A stretch of 21,287 nucleotides of DNA from Microcaldota archaeon (GCA_026992595.1 JALWZW010000030.1:1-21287), one strand, 5' to 3'. Positions 1 through 10,526 are shown, numbered from the stretch's first letter. Notes: generated by a model not told the origin, from the letters alone. Numbers and translations are program-made.

Positions 1-523
1 GAGCAGCAGTATTTATTTTAGTCGCCTCATCTTTTAATTTTTCTATTTTATCCAATACAAAAACAGATTCTGTCTTAACTCGAGATTGTAAAACACAGAG
101 AGGAGAGATGTCAACACCAATACAATTAATACCCAGAAGTTGTGCTTCCACTGCAGTAGTACCGCTCCCTATAAAAGGATCTAAGACAAAATCTCCTTCT
201 TTTAATCTAATAAAATTAAGCAACGATCTAATCATTTGGGGGTGAAACTTTCCTTTATAGGGATAAATCCAATGTGTTAGATATTGATTTACTGATTTTG
301 TTTGATTAAATTTAACTAACTGCTCATAAATTGTCGTTCTTCCATCTATTTTTTGGAAATATGCCACCCTTGACCTCAATAACTCTTCATCACCTTCCTT
401 AAGAATAAATTTTCTCAAACTATTTGTAAACTCAAATCTTGCGTCTAATCCTTTTAGTTCCAACTGTGCTAAAGCCAATTCATAAATAAATTGAACCCTA
501 TCCATTAATAGCAACTCTGACAT
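1..523 (-). CDS. DNA methyltransferase (N4-cytosine/N6-adenine type), 5' part only
   Basis: The reverse strand is open from an ATG at 523 to the window edge: 174 residues, no stop, 3' part missing. Residues 115-123 read DPFIGSGTT, the SAM-binding motif I of N4/N6 DNA methyltransferases. This is followed by a hydrophobic stretch and GINCIGVDISP, where the acidic residue after the second strand would contact the SAM ribose. The segment before it (HWIYPYKGKFHPQMIRSLL, about 84-102) resembles the region upstream of motif I in stand-alone or restriction-associated methylases. The catalytic DPPY/NPPY-type motif should lie beyond the edge and cannot be seen, so the target base is unknown. The gene is visibly richer in A/T than the rest of the window and lacks the frequent AGCGC/GCGC words of its neighbours, which suggests recent transfer. 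It diverges from the RPA-CDC48 operon. A related RNA or tRNA methylase is possible but less likely. Confidence 0.8.
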   Translation of the reverse strand, partial: MSELLLMDRVQFIYELALAQLELKGLDARFEFTNSLRKFILKEGDEELLRSRVAYFQKIDGRTTIYEQLVKFNQTKSVNQYLTHWIYPYKGKFHPQMIRSLLNFIRLKEGDFVLDPFIGSGTTAVEAQLLGINCIGVDISPLCVLQSRVKTESVFVLDKIEKLKDEATKINTAA

Positions 524-543
524 TCCTACACACCTTTAGGAAG
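524..543. repeat. Short inverted repeat in the divergent intergenic region
   Basis: TTCCTA and TAGGAA form a perfect 6-bp inverted repeat around an 8-nt spacer, immediately upstream of the methyltransferase ATG. It could be an operator or a hairpin in the methyltransferase leader. A chance match in an A/T-rich gap is also possible. Confidence 0.2.
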
Positions 544-588
544 TGTTCAGATCAAATTGATTTCCACATATTTAGTTCGCGCCAATAC

Positions 589-596
589 ATTTAAAC
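589..596 (+). promoter_or_regulatory. TATA-like box for the RPA-CDC48 operon
   Basis: ATTTAAAC lies about 24 nt before the in-frame GTG at 617, the spacing expected for a leaderless archaeal transcript. A second box, AATATATAAAG (about 646-656), stands about 20 nt before an in-frame ATG at 671, so the choice of start remains open. Confidence 0.3.
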
Positions 597-616
597 CTTT
601 TTTAAGTAAATTGTTT

Positions 617-3602
<2,986 letters not shown>

Positions 3603-3606
3603 GAGG

Positions 3607-3984
3607 GTGCGCTTGAAGATATTTGCAAGGTTGTTCATGCTTTCTCTCATCCTTTCCCTTGTCTATTTCGGTTTAAGCGACCTTTCTGTTTTAGGCCTCT
3701 TAAAATTAGTAGCACTGGGCGGTGGACTTTCCCTATTAATAGCGTTTGCCTATCCGGAAATAAGAGGAGTAAAGAAAGGCGATGAAGTGGTGATTGTGCA
3801 GGACGCTGCCACGCCCGGCTTTTTAGGTAAAGTAGGAAGAGCATTACATAATGCCAAAAAGATGGAAAAAATAAGGATTAGATTGGATAACGGCCGCGAG
3901 ATCTTAGGAGTGGTGGAAGACCATGGCGGCATAATAAGCCCGCCAAAAGTAAGGATGATTTATGAGGAACGGTTGATTGAATGA
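3607..3984 (+). CDS. Small membrane protein with cytosolic beta domain, unknown function
   Basis: 125 aa from a GTG start; GAGAGG touches the start codon and the CDC48 TGA lies five bases before it. Two hydrophobic segments (about 7-22 and 28-49) form a hairpin. A short soluble domain follows, starting GVKKGDEVVIV and ending in KVRMIYEERLIE, with alternating hydrophobic strands that read like a small SH3/KOW or NfeD-like barrel. I do not recognise a named family. The TGA overlaps the ATG of the next gene (ATGA), so translation of this protein and the M50 protease is probably coupled. Lying between CDC48 and a membrane protease, it might act as a membrane adaptor, but that is inference from context only. 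TTG 3613 is an alternative start. Confidence 0.75.
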   Translation: MRLKIFARLFMLSLILSLVYFGLSDLSVLGLLKLVALGGGLSLLIAFAYPEIRGVKKGDEVVIVQDAATPGFLGKVGRALHNAKKMEKIRIRLDNGREILGVVEDHGGIISPPKVRMIYEERLIE

Positions 3985-4697
3985 TTGAAAGGGAAGAAGC
4001 AAAGGAGATTGCAATAAGCGTAGTTGCCATATCGTTGGCATTGGCCATTGTTTTTGCAGGATTGGACGGCCTTTTCCTCTTTCCTAAAGAGTTTCTTTTT
4101 TTCGTTTTCTCGCTTTTGGTTACTATAGGAAGCGGTTTTATACTGCATGAGATGGGGCATAAATTGGTGGCCATTTCTTATGGCGCATATGCGCGCTTTA
4201 AAATGTGGGCTCAGGGCATTGTGTTTATGTTCCTTACTTCTGTTCTCGGCTTTCTTTTTGCAGCACCTGGCGCTGTCTATATTTTTTCCCCTTCCATTTC
4301 AAAAAAAGAAAATGCCATCATCTCCTTAGTAGGCCCTTTAATAAATGTCCTTTTAGCAATATTCTTTTTAATAATGCAGGCGCTCCTTCCCCTCAAACAG
4401 TTTTACAGTTTTTTAATCTTTTACGGCGGAGGGTTTGCCGGCTATGGAATTTATAGAGGTATATTTGATGTGTGGCAGTTCGGAGCGGCCATCAACCTTA
4501 TTTTGGCAATGTTTAACATGATCCCCATCTTTCCGCTAGATGGAAGCAAGGTATATGCATGGAACCGCTTTTTATGGGTGGCTTCTATCCTATTCCTTCT
4601 AGCATTTGCCAATGCAGTAATTGGCTTTCAAGCGACAGTGTCCTTTGCCTTAATGTTCTTTATAGCGTTTATACTTTCCAAACTCTTTTTCGGGTGA
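3981..4697 (+). CDS. M50-family site-2-type intramembrane metalloprotease
   Basis: 238-aa polytopic membrane protein. The zinc motif HEMGH is at 56-60 inside a hydrophobic helix. The second catalytic motif, NMIPIFPLDG, is at 179-188 and supplies the third zinc ligand, Asp187. About six hydrophobic segments surround these motifs, as in a minimal S2P core; no PDZ or CBS domain is present. Family members cut transmembrane helices of regulators or clear signal peptides and damaged membrane proteins. The ATG overlaps the previous stop by four bases, and the next gene (Bud32) starts four bases after this stop. Its position beside CDC48 fits a role in membrane proteostasis, though the substrate cannot be read from the sequence. 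Confidence 0.9.
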   Translation: MIEREEAKEIAISVVAISLALAIVFAGLDGLFLFPKEFLFFVFSLLVTIGSGFILHEMGHKLVAISYGAYARFKMWAQGIVFMFLTSVLGFLFAAPGAVYIFSPSISKKENAIISLVGPLINVLLAIFFLIMQALLPLKQFYSFLIFYGGGFAGYGIYRGIFDVWQFGAAINLILAMFNMIPIFPLDGSKVYAWNRFLWVASILFLLAFANAVIGFQATVSFALMFFIAFILSKLFFG

Positions 4698-4701
4698 GGG
4701 C

Positions 4702-5241
4702 ATGGAATGGAGAGGAGCGGAAGCAGTGGTGAGAAAAACGCGCTTTTTAGGAAGGGAGGTTGTGGTTAAAGAGAGAATTAAAAAGGCCTATAGAAATGAA
4801 GTTTTAGACAAGAAATTGAGAAAGGAGAGGACGCGCTCAGAAGCAAAACTCCTGCACAAAGCAAAGATAGCAGGGGTGAGGACACCCATTGTTTTTGAGG
4901 TTAATGATTTTTCTATTGTTTTAGAGTTTATTAAAGGGATAAGACCCTCACCGCAAGAAATAAGCAAAGAGGCGGCGGTTGCACTCGCCAAACTTCACCA
5001 CCACAATATAATACATGGAGATTTCACGCCTGCAAACTTTTTGATTTCTGAGGACTTTTATGTAATTGATTTTGGATTAGGGTTTGTTTCTTCAGCACTG
5101 GAGGATAAAGCGATGGATGTGTTCACGCTCTTAAAAAGCGGGATTGAAGAAAGCGTTTTCTGGAAATATTATGATTATGATAAAGAGAGGGTGAAAAGAA
5201 GGGTGGAGAAAATAAAAGAAAGAGTTAGATATGCGTTTTAG
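4702..5241 (+). CDS. bud32: KEOPS complex kinase/ATPase subunit Bud32, stand-alone
   Basis: 179-aa small protein-kinase fold, typical for unfused archaeal Bud32. Lys23 in VVVKERIKKAYR and Glu47 in RSEAKLL are the ATP-anchoring pair. HGDFTPANF (105-113) is the catalytic loop with Asp107 and Asn112; VIDFGLG (121-127) is the DFG metal site. The C-terminus is basic (KRRVEKIKERVRYAF), as in other Bud32 proteins, where it contacts tRNA or Kae1. Bud32 acts with Kae1, Cgi121 and Pcc1 in forming N6-threonylcarbamoyladenosine at position 37 of ANN-decoding tRNAs. In several euryarchaea it is fused to Kae1, but not here. GGTGAGG just before the ATG is a good ribosome-binding site that overlaps the upstream stop. 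Last gene of the 617-5241 operon; the Cgi121 subunit is encoded at 17318. Confidence 0.92.
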   Translation: MEWRGAEAVVRKTRFLGREVVVKERIKKAYRNEVLDKKLRKERTRSEAKLLHKAKIAGVRTPIVFEVNDFSIVLEFIKGIRPSPQEISKEAAVALAKLHHHNIIHGDFTPANFLISEDFYVIDFGLGFVSSALEDKAMDVFTLLKSGIEESVFWKYYDYDKERVKRRVEKIKERVRYAF

Positions 5242-5267
5242 ATTGCTTGGAAGATGGCTTCATGGAC

Positions 5268-6650
5268 CTAACCTTGCGACCTTTTCCACAGCCAGAAGAT
5301 CCCTCCCAGCACAATCACCGCTACCAAAGCCCACAACGCCTCCTGAGGAAGTTGGGGTGCGCCTCTCTCCGCTTCTGCTTCGCTTACCTCTTCTTCTGCA
5401 ACCACCTCTGCAGAGGCACCGCCTGCCCTTATTTTATAAGAACCTGCCTGCTCCATGTTAAGCGTTAATCTGCCCTCATCATCTGTCTCCACAGTTTTAG
5501 ATTCACCTGCCGCATTAGTGTAAAGCACTTCACAATTGCTGCAGGGCGCCCCTTCTCGCAGAACTTTACATTCCACAACTTCACCCACTTTTGCGCGCTC
5601 TTTTCCGCATGTTATGGTATATTGAGCATCTCTGCAAAAGCCCAATCCTTGCGAAAGGTCGCACACTCTGTCCCCTCCACAGTCCTCATCACTCCTGCAT
5701 TCAGCACACCTTCCCTGCACACATACACCTTGAGCGCATTGATTATCATCTTCGCACTCCTGCCTTACACACTTACCTTGATCACACATAAAGCTAGGTT
5801 TGCATTCTTCGCTTGTTTGACATTGAGGTTGAGGTACGCACCTCCCTTGATAGCACAATCCGCCTTGACACTCCTCATCGCTTTGACATTGGGGATAGTA
5901 GCAGCCCTGCTCACCGCATTTTTGACCTTGGGGACAGTCACTGTCCTTGCTGCAAAGCGGGTTTTGATTGCACCAATTTCCGCTAAAACTATAAACTTGA
6001 GTTAAAGTTGCGGTTTGTTGAGGTTGTTGTTCGCTTTCGCAATATTCCTGCTGGCCACAATCCCATTGCTCATTGCAGGGGGGCGGGGCGCAATAACGCT
6101 GCTTCTCGCCTTCCTTTTCCACCTCTCTGCAAACATACCCTTGCGCACAGTCCTTATCTCTTTCACATTGCGGTTGAGGGAGACATCTTCCGCTCGCTTG
6201 CTGGGGTGCAGCAGTAGCATAAAACCTCGCTCCGCTGTCCTCTCCGCAATAGTAGCCCTGCGGACAGTCCAAATCGCTTTGACAAGGGGGTTGGCACTGC
6301 TCGCGATCCACTAAAAGCGCCTTAGTGGTTTGAGAAAAATAGCCCTGCTTTGAGGCGCTTACCACCACTTCTTTTCCACATCCTTTAAAAACAAAGCGCC
6401 CCTCACTGTTTGTCTCCCCTTGCGCTATCTCTACATTAGTGCGCGCGTCCTTTACAAAAATCCTCACCCCTTCCACCGGCTTTTGGCCTGAACTTACATA
6501 AATAACTGTTCCTTCGCATTCGCTAGCAATATCTATACGCATCTGTTTAGGAGTAGGTTGTCCTCCTGAATCTCCATACCCTCCTTGCCCCTGCCCTCCG
6601 CTGTAAGCGAAGAGAAGAGAGGCAAAAAGTAAAAGGAAAAGCCACCTCAC
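5268..6650 (-). CDS. Secreted cysteine-module surface protein with C-terminal membrane anchor
   Basis: 460 aa from a GTG start, with AGGTGG four bases upstream. A signal peptide (1-15) is followed by a Gly/Gln-rich stretch. Residues about 45-115 form a carboxypeptidase-regulatory-like beta sandwich (VEGVRIFVKDA ... GETNSEGRFVFKGC). Eight cysteine modules run from 123 to 339 with the pattern C-x5-C-x4/5-C-x(n)-C, for example C277/C283/C289/C294 and C299/C305/C310/C315. Consensus words such as 'DxDCPQGYxC' and 'QGRC' recur. An Ig-like domain (about 343-420) with its own cysteines, an acidic linker, one transmembrane helix (about 438-455) and a short basic tail follow. The topology is an extracellular, disulfide-rich stalk anchored in the membrane. 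It is the last gene of the unit with the lipoprotein and TPR-AAA+ genes. The modules resemble Dickkopf-type or other small disulfide knots; binding partners are unknown. Confidence 0.85.
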   Translation of the reverse strand: MRWLFLLLFASLLFAYSGGQGQGGYGDSGGQPTPKQMRIDIASECEGTVIYVSSGQKPVEGVRIFVKDARTNVEIAQGETNSEGRFVFKGCGKEVVVSASKQGYFSQTTKALLVDREQCQPPCQSDLDCPQGYYCGEDSGARFYATAAPQQASGRCLPQPQCERDKDCAQGYVCREVEKEGEKQRYCAPPPCNEQWDCGQQEYCESEQQPQQTATLTQVYSFSGNWCNQNPLCSKDSDCPQGQKCGEQGCYYPQCQSDEECQGGLCYQGRCVPQPQCQTSEECKPSFMCDQGKCVRQECEDDNQCAQGVCVQGRCAECRSDEDCGGDRVCDLSQGLGFCRDAQYTITCGKERAKVGEVVECKVLREGAPCSNCEVLYTNAAGESKTVETDDEGRLTLNMEQAGSYKIRAGGASAEVVAEEEVSEAEAERGAPQLPQEALWALVAVIVLGGIFWLWKRSQG

Positions 6651-6659
6651 AAAACCACC

Positions 6660-7394
6660 TCATCTGCTATCCACAGTTTCACACCTAAAGTAATAGGTGC
6701 TTATTTTTTTACCTTTTGCATCAAGCAATTTTTCGCTTTTAAAGGTGCGGCATAATTTGAAATACCTGTATTTTTCAGAAGGGAAATAGCGTAAGGTAAA
6801 TTCCTCTACACCGTCCAAAACAGTGGAAGAACTGTCCGCTAAAATAAAACCGCGCCCTTTTGCAGAACCTCCGCTTTCATAAACAATAAGCACTGCCGCA
6901 ATCAAACTCTCCACTTCTTCCCCATTCACCTTAACATCGCTTACCGGCTGAGTATCAAAGATGACATTAGAGGGTTCGCTGTCCCAGCCAGCGCGATGCC
7001 TTAGCCAAGTAAGGGTAGTTTCCCTCAAATCTCCCCCTTCAAAAGTGCTGTAAAAATCTGCGTTCAGCACCCTCTCCGCTTCATCCATAAATTGACGCAC
7101 CGTTTTATTGGTGGATTTTAAAGGTTGGGCAGTTGCCGCCTCCCCTCCTGTTTCCTCCTCTGCAGAGGGGGTAGGGGTAGAAGAAGAAGGTTGTTCTGCC
7201 CTTTCCCCTCCTTCCTCTCCATTGTTGGCAGGCAACCTATCTCCTTTAACAATATCTCCCACACTTTCATTAATGGTGCGTATATCTTTTTCTTCCACCG
7301 GTCGCAACTCACCTGTGCTCACATTATAAACACAGCCAAGAAGTAAAAAAGCGGCGCCTAAGAGAAGCAACACTCTCATCATATAGCCCATCAT
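6660..7394 (-). CDS. Predicted lipoprotein, unknown function
   Basis: 244 aa. The N-terminus (MRVLLLLGAAFLLLGC) is a lipoprotein signal with lipobox LLLG before Cys21. Residues about 50-95 are a low-complexity Gly/Glu/Pro/Ser/Thr linker. A compact domain (about 97-244) follows, with two cysteines (C215, C238) flanking predicted strands that could form a disulfide. I do not recognise the domain. The start codon overlaps the TPR-AAA+ stop as ATGA and is preceded by AAAGGAGG at five-base spacing, the strongest ribosome-binding site in the window. The downstream surface-protein gene starts nine bases after this stop. The gene order suggests the protein acts at the outer face of the membrane together with its two neighbours. 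Confidence 0.82.
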   Translation of the reverse strand: MMGYMMRVLLLLGAAFLLLGCVYNVSTGELRPVEEKDIRTINESVGDIVKGDRLPANNGEEGGERAEQPSSSTPTPSAEEETGGEAATAQPLKSTNKTVRQFMDEAERVLNADFYSTFEGGDLRETTLTWLRHRAGWDSEPSNVIFDTQPVSDVKVNGEEVESLIAAVLIVYESGGSAKGRGFILADSSSTVLDGVEEFTLRYFPSEKYRYFKLCRTFKSEKLLDAKGKKISTYYFRCETVDSR

Positions 7395-9109
7395 ACAAGC
7401 CTCCTTTCAGTTATAAGAACCCAAACGGTAAGCACAAAGAGTATAAAGTTTTTAATAAAGCCCATTTTCAGTTTTTCAATAAAAGTATTCTTTCGCTCTA
7501 TAGTTTTAAGCAGGTCTTTAAATGCTTCCTTTTCTCCAGGTCCTAATTTAGATTCTGTTATCTTCACATGCTTCTTTCCATCAATAATGGTAACCTCTTC
7601 CTGCTTCCCAATCTGCTTTTTCGCCTGCTCATACCAGGGCGGGAGAGAGGAGCGCTTTTTCTTTATAGCCACTATGAAATCGCCCAATGTTATGGGCCTC
7701 TGCTTAACCTGCTTTTTAGCCAACTCCACCGCTTTCTCTCTAGGCATCCCTCTTTTCATAAACTCCTCTGCCTTCTCCTCTATTGCTTTAAACGCTTCCC
7801 TCCAAGGAATGGTCGCTGCTTCATCCACTATCGCTTTATGATCAGCGGCTGCATAGCCAATAGTTGCAAAGCCCAGAAGGCTGAAGGGGATAAGAGGCGA
7901 GAGCGGTCTTTTTTTGGCATGCATTTTTAGTATAGCAACGCGCGATTTATAATCAGGTTCAGGAATATAAATGGTTTTGCTAAAACGGCCCGACCTTCTT
8001 AGCGCAGGGTCCACATCCCAAGGCGCGTTGGTGGCTGCAATAATGAGCACATTCTCATTGTTTGCCTCCACACCATCCATTTCATAGAGCATTTGGTTTA
8101 CCGCCATCCTCATATACTGTTGCCCTTCCCCGCTATCCCTCCTGCCACCTATTGCATCCACTTCATCAAAGAATAGAATGCAGGGCGCATTCTTGCGGGC
8201 CAGTTCAAACACTTTGTGAATATTTTTTTCAGTATTACCTACATACATATCTAGTAAATCAGAAAGTTTAGCGTTTATGAATGCAGCGCCGCACTCTCCT
8301 GCAGCCGCCTTCACAATATAAGTTTTTCCGCAACCGGGCGGCCCGTACATCAAAATACCGCCCCCGCCCAATTTTCCATACTTCCTTGCAAGGTCTGGAT
8401 TCCTCATAGGATAAACTATCGCTTCCCTTATCTCCTCTTTCATCTTCTCCATACCAGCCACATCTTTAAAGGTCATGTCTGGTTTTGAAAGGAGCGTAAT
8501 GTCGCCAGTGCTCGCCTTCCCTTCCTGGTCTTTCTTAGCGCGCGCTGATTCTAAATGCGCCTTTGCATCCTGCAAATCAGGGTTAAGTTCCAATGCCTTT
8601 TCATAATCCTTTATTGCTTGGCTTATCATGCCCGCATATTCATAGGCAAGGCCGCGCAAATGATATGCCTCTGCAAAATTAGGGTCTAATTGGATAACTT
8701 TTGTGAAATCTTCCGCCGCTTTCTCATACTCTTCTAAAGAAGCATAAGCCAGGCCGCGGTTGTAAAATGCCTTTAGATAATTAGGATTTAAACTTATAGC
8801 GCGGTCATAATCCTTTATAGCGCTTCTAAAATCTTGCTTGCGGTAGTAAGCATCCCCTCTGTTATTGTAAATCATAGGGTTTTGAGGGTCTAATTTTGCC
8901 GCTTCTGTATAATCAGCGATGGACTTATCAAAATTTTTTAATTGATAGTAGGCAAGCGCCCTATTAAAGTATGCCTCAGAAAAAACAGGGTTTAGGAGAA
9001 TGGCCATGTTGTAATTCTCTATAGCGCGGTCATAATCGCCCCTCTCATAATATTCATTACCTACTTCATAATAGGAGCGCGCGTCTGTTGGCCCTTTTTT
9101 GCCTGCCAT
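7391..9109 (-). CDS. TPR-AAA+ ATPase fusion with C-terminal transmembrane segment
   Basis: 572 aa. Five tetratricopeptide repeats of 34 residues fill about 11-180, each with the LxPxx-type end (LNPVF, LDPQN, LNPNY, LDPNF, LNPDL). After a short linker comes a single AAA+ module: FKDVAGMEKMKEEI (214-227), Walker A GPPGCGKT at 256-263, Walker B ILFFDEVDAI at 311-320, sensor AATN at 358-361 and arginine-finger RRSGRF at 371-376. A helical, basic region follows. The C-terminus has one hydrophobic segment (about 553-566) before ITERRLV, suggesting a membrane-tethered ring with cytosolic TPRs. The core resembles katanin/Vps4/proteasomal-type AAA. Likely role: ATP-driven remodelling of a membrane-bound partner recruited through the TPRs. 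An A/T box about 27 nt before the ATG suggests this is the first gene of a three-gene unit with the lipoprotein and cysteine-module protein. Confidence 0.92.
   Translation of the reverse strand: MAGKKGPTDARSYYEVGNEYYERGDYDRAIENYNMAILLNPVFSEAYFNRALAYYQLKNFDKSIADYTEAAKLDPQNPMIYNNRGDAYYRKQDFRSAIKDYDRAISLNPNYLKAFYNRGLAYASLEEYEKAAEDFTKVIQLDPNFAEAYHLRGLAYEYAGMISQAIKDYEKALELNPDLQDAKAHLESARAKKDQEGKASTGDITLLSKPDMTFKDVAGMEKMKEEIREAIVYPMRNPDLARKYGKLGGGGILMYGPPGCGKTYIVKAAAGECGAAFINAKLSDLLDMYVGNTEKNIHKVFELARKNAPCILFFDEVDAIGGRRDSGEGQQYMRMAVNQMLYEMDGVEANNENVLIIAATNAPWDVDPALRRSGRFSKTIYIPEPDYKSRVAILKMHAKKRPLSPLIPFSLLGFATIGYAAADHKAIVDEAATIPWREAFKAIEEKAEEFMKRGMPREKAVELAKKQVKQRPITLGDFIVAIKKKRSSLPPWYEQAKKQIGKQEEVTIIDGKKHVKITESKLGPGEKEAFKDLLKTIERKNTFIEKLKMGFIKNFILFVLTVWVLITERRLV
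7400..7407 (-). promoter_or_regulatory. Strong Shine-Dalgarno site of the lipoprotein gene
   Basis: On the minus strand AAAGGAGG stands five bases before the ATG at 7394, inside the 3' end of the TPR-AAA+ gene. It fixes the start at 7394 rather than at the Met six codons in, and shows internal translation initiation within the polycistronic mRNA. Confidence 0.7.
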
Positions 9110-9130
9110 TAATTACATTTCCGAAAATAA

Positions 9131-9141
9131 TGTTTTTAAAC
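9131..9141 (-). promoter_or_regulatory. TATA-like box of the TPR-AAA+ operon
   Basis: On the minus strand GTTTAAAAACA is centred about 27 nt before the ATG at 9109, fitting a leaderless transcript. No Shine-Dalgarno is seen next to that ATG. The box overlaps the last codons of the upstream gene. Confidence 0.45.
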
Positions 9142-9816
9142 TAACCTCACAGGTATTGCCCTTCGCAGCGTTGCTATTCGGAAGCGAGGGTAATAACGCC
9201 AAGGATTTGTAGCCAACTCTCCCACCATTGCGCCGCCTTTAAGGGATGCGTTTCTTATAAGCGGTCCGTAAGTGCTTACAAAAGCGCCTACAGGCATGGA
9301 GTAATAGCGTTGTGCTATATTGCGGGCCTCTTCGTGCGTGTAGCCGTTTGAGAGAAGGAAAGAGTAAAAGCCCAATGCTTCGCGCACCTCTCGGGCTTCA
9401 AACAAGCCCCTCTTTTGCGCATAATTTAATACTTGCTCAAACTGTCTTTCATACCTGCCTGTCACATCAAACTCCATTTTCTGTCCTTTAACCACCCACA
9501 TCGCTCTCAAAACATCTCCTATACTGATCTCCCTCATTCCAAAGCGCTCTCCTGCCACATCCCCTAATTCCTCCCGAAAGCGCTGTTGAGCAATAAGAAC
9601 TGCCTCTTGCGCAATTTGCGCACCTGTATAATTAACATCCCTATCATACTGAACAGAAATGCCGCTTTGAGTTAAGTTTCCGTGAGTAAATACATAGAGC
9701 ATTGCGTCTGCCTCTTGCCTGCTTAAAACTCCGCGCTCCACCAGTTCATTTATTTGATTCTGAAGTTCTTCAGAAATACGCTCCTCCCTCTCTTGAGGTT
9801 TGGTTGTAACTGCCAT
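9136..9816 (-). CDS. Uncharacterised 226-aa protein
   Basis: I do not recognise this protein. It is soluble, with no signal peptide or long hydrophobic segment. The N-terminal third is charged and helical (EREERISEELQNQINELVER, then GVLSRQEADAMLYVF). Residues about 60-90 are another long helix (AQEAVLIAQQRFREEL). The C-terminal part contains YTHEEARNIAQRYYSMP and ends in a basic, aromatic tail (NPWRYYPRFR ... RRAIPVRLV). There are no cysteines or evident catalytic motifs. It has its own A/T box at -25 and lies 26 bases upstream of the TPR-AAA+ gene on the same strand. It could be a partner of that system, but the separate A/T box before the TPR-AAA+ gene leaves co-transcription uncertain. Confidence 0.75.
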   Translation of the reverse strand: MAVTTKPQEREERISEELQNQINELVERGVLSRQEADAMLYVFTHGNLTQSGISVQYDRDVNYTGAQIAQEAVLIAQQRFREELGDVAGERFGMREISIGDVLRAMWVVKGQKMEFDVTGRYERQFEQVLNYAQKRGLFEAREVREALGFYSFLLSNGYTHEEARNIAQRYYSMPVGAFVSTYGPLIRNASLKGGAMVGELATNPWRYYPRFRIATLRRAIPVRLV

Positions 9817-9835
9817 GTATAGTTTTGGTTTTAAG

Positions 9836-9846
9836 TTTTATAAAAA
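9836..9846 (-). promoter_or_regulatory. TATA box of the 226-aa gene
   Basis: TTTTTATAAAA on the minus strand is centred 25 nt before the ATG at 9816. There is no Shine-Dalgarno in the gap, so a leaderless mRNA is likely. This is one of the clearest TATA boxes in the window. Confidence 0.55.
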
Positions 9847-9865
9847 CCTTCCTTTACACCGCCTT

Positions 9866-10501
9866 TCACAGCATTATATTCCGCTGCTCACCTGGTCTCA
9901 TTATTACCTTGTTTCCGATATCTAAGCGCTCAGGGTCTTCTTCTATTTCAGGGAAGGTGTTGTAATGCATAGGCACCACAATTTTAGCGCCTAGAAGTTG
10001 AGCGGCCTTTTTTGCATCTTCCACATCCATGGTGTAAGTGCCGCCTATAGGCAAAAAGGCGACATCAATGCTGTACCTCTCCCCTAAAAGCCGCATATCC
10101 CCGAAAAGCGCAGTGTCGCCCGCATGGTAAAGAGTGCGATTTTTATATTTTACAATAAAACCAGCAGGGCTGCCGTAAGGGCAGGAATGGAAAGCAGGCG
10201 TTATATATATCTCCACCTCTCCATCTCTAATCCTCCCCCCAATATTGCCCTTGATAGCACGCTCCACTCCTGCCGCATTTACCAACTCAAACACCCCCAC
10301 CAATTTCGCCCCCTGGCCAACCACTTTTTTCGCATCCTCTAAACCATGATCTCTATGCCCGTGGCTTACAAACACATAATCTGCATCTAAGCGTTGCGGC
10401 GGCTTTGCTACTGGATTGCCTTCTATCCACGGGTCAAAGAGAAAGCGCTTATCCTCAATTCTTACAAGAAACGCAGAATGCCCAATATAGTAAACATCCA
10501 T
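9866..10501 (-). CDS. MBL-fold metal-dependent hydrolase, UPF0173 type
   Basis: 211-aa metallo-beta-lactamase-fold protein. Metal ligands are visible: HGHRDH at 47-52, His105, Asp129 in HAGDT and His179 in VVPMHYNTF. The short form starting with MDVYYIGHSAFLVR and containing PIGGTYTMDVEDA matches the UPF0173/UlaG-like group. Substrates of that group are mostly undetermined; cyclic phosphodiester or lactone hydrolysis is possible. The frame is open 22 codons further upstream, but those codons run into the tRNA-His gene. The ATG at 10501 has GGAGGTG five bases before it and is clearly the start. The gene lies 25 bases after tRNA-His on the same strand and may be read from the tRNA promoter. Confidence 0.92.
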   Translation of the reverse strand: MDVYYIGHSAFLVRIEDKRFLFDPWIEGNPVAKPPQRLDADYVFVSHGHRDHGLEDAKKVVGQGAKLVGVFELVNAAGVERAIKGNIGGRIRDGEVEIYITPAFHSCPYGSPAGFIVKYKNRTLYHAGDTALFGDMRLLGERYSIDVAFLPIGGTYTMDVEDAKKAAQLLGAKIVVPMHYNTFPEIEEDPERLDIGNKVIMRPGEQRNIML

Positions 10502-10506
10502 CTTCC

Positions 10507-10513
10507 CACCTCC
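10507..10513 (-). promoter_or_regulatory. Shine-Dalgarno site that fixes the MBL hydrolase start
   Basis: GGAGGTG on the minus strand sits five bases before the ATG at 10501, between that ATG and the 3' end of tRNA-His. Confidence 0.75.
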
Positions 10514-10526
10514 ATTGCAATCCAAG

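Noticed and set aside
5691..6290. A CRISPR-like or tandem DNA repeat
   Set aside because: Repeated words such as GACA and CCTTG come from repeated protein modules; there are no constant repeats or regular spacers.
5622..6314. Long plus-strand frames opposite the cysteine-module protein
   Set aside because: They are shadows of the repetitive minus-strand gene; the cysteine spacing, signal peptide and anchor support the minus strand.
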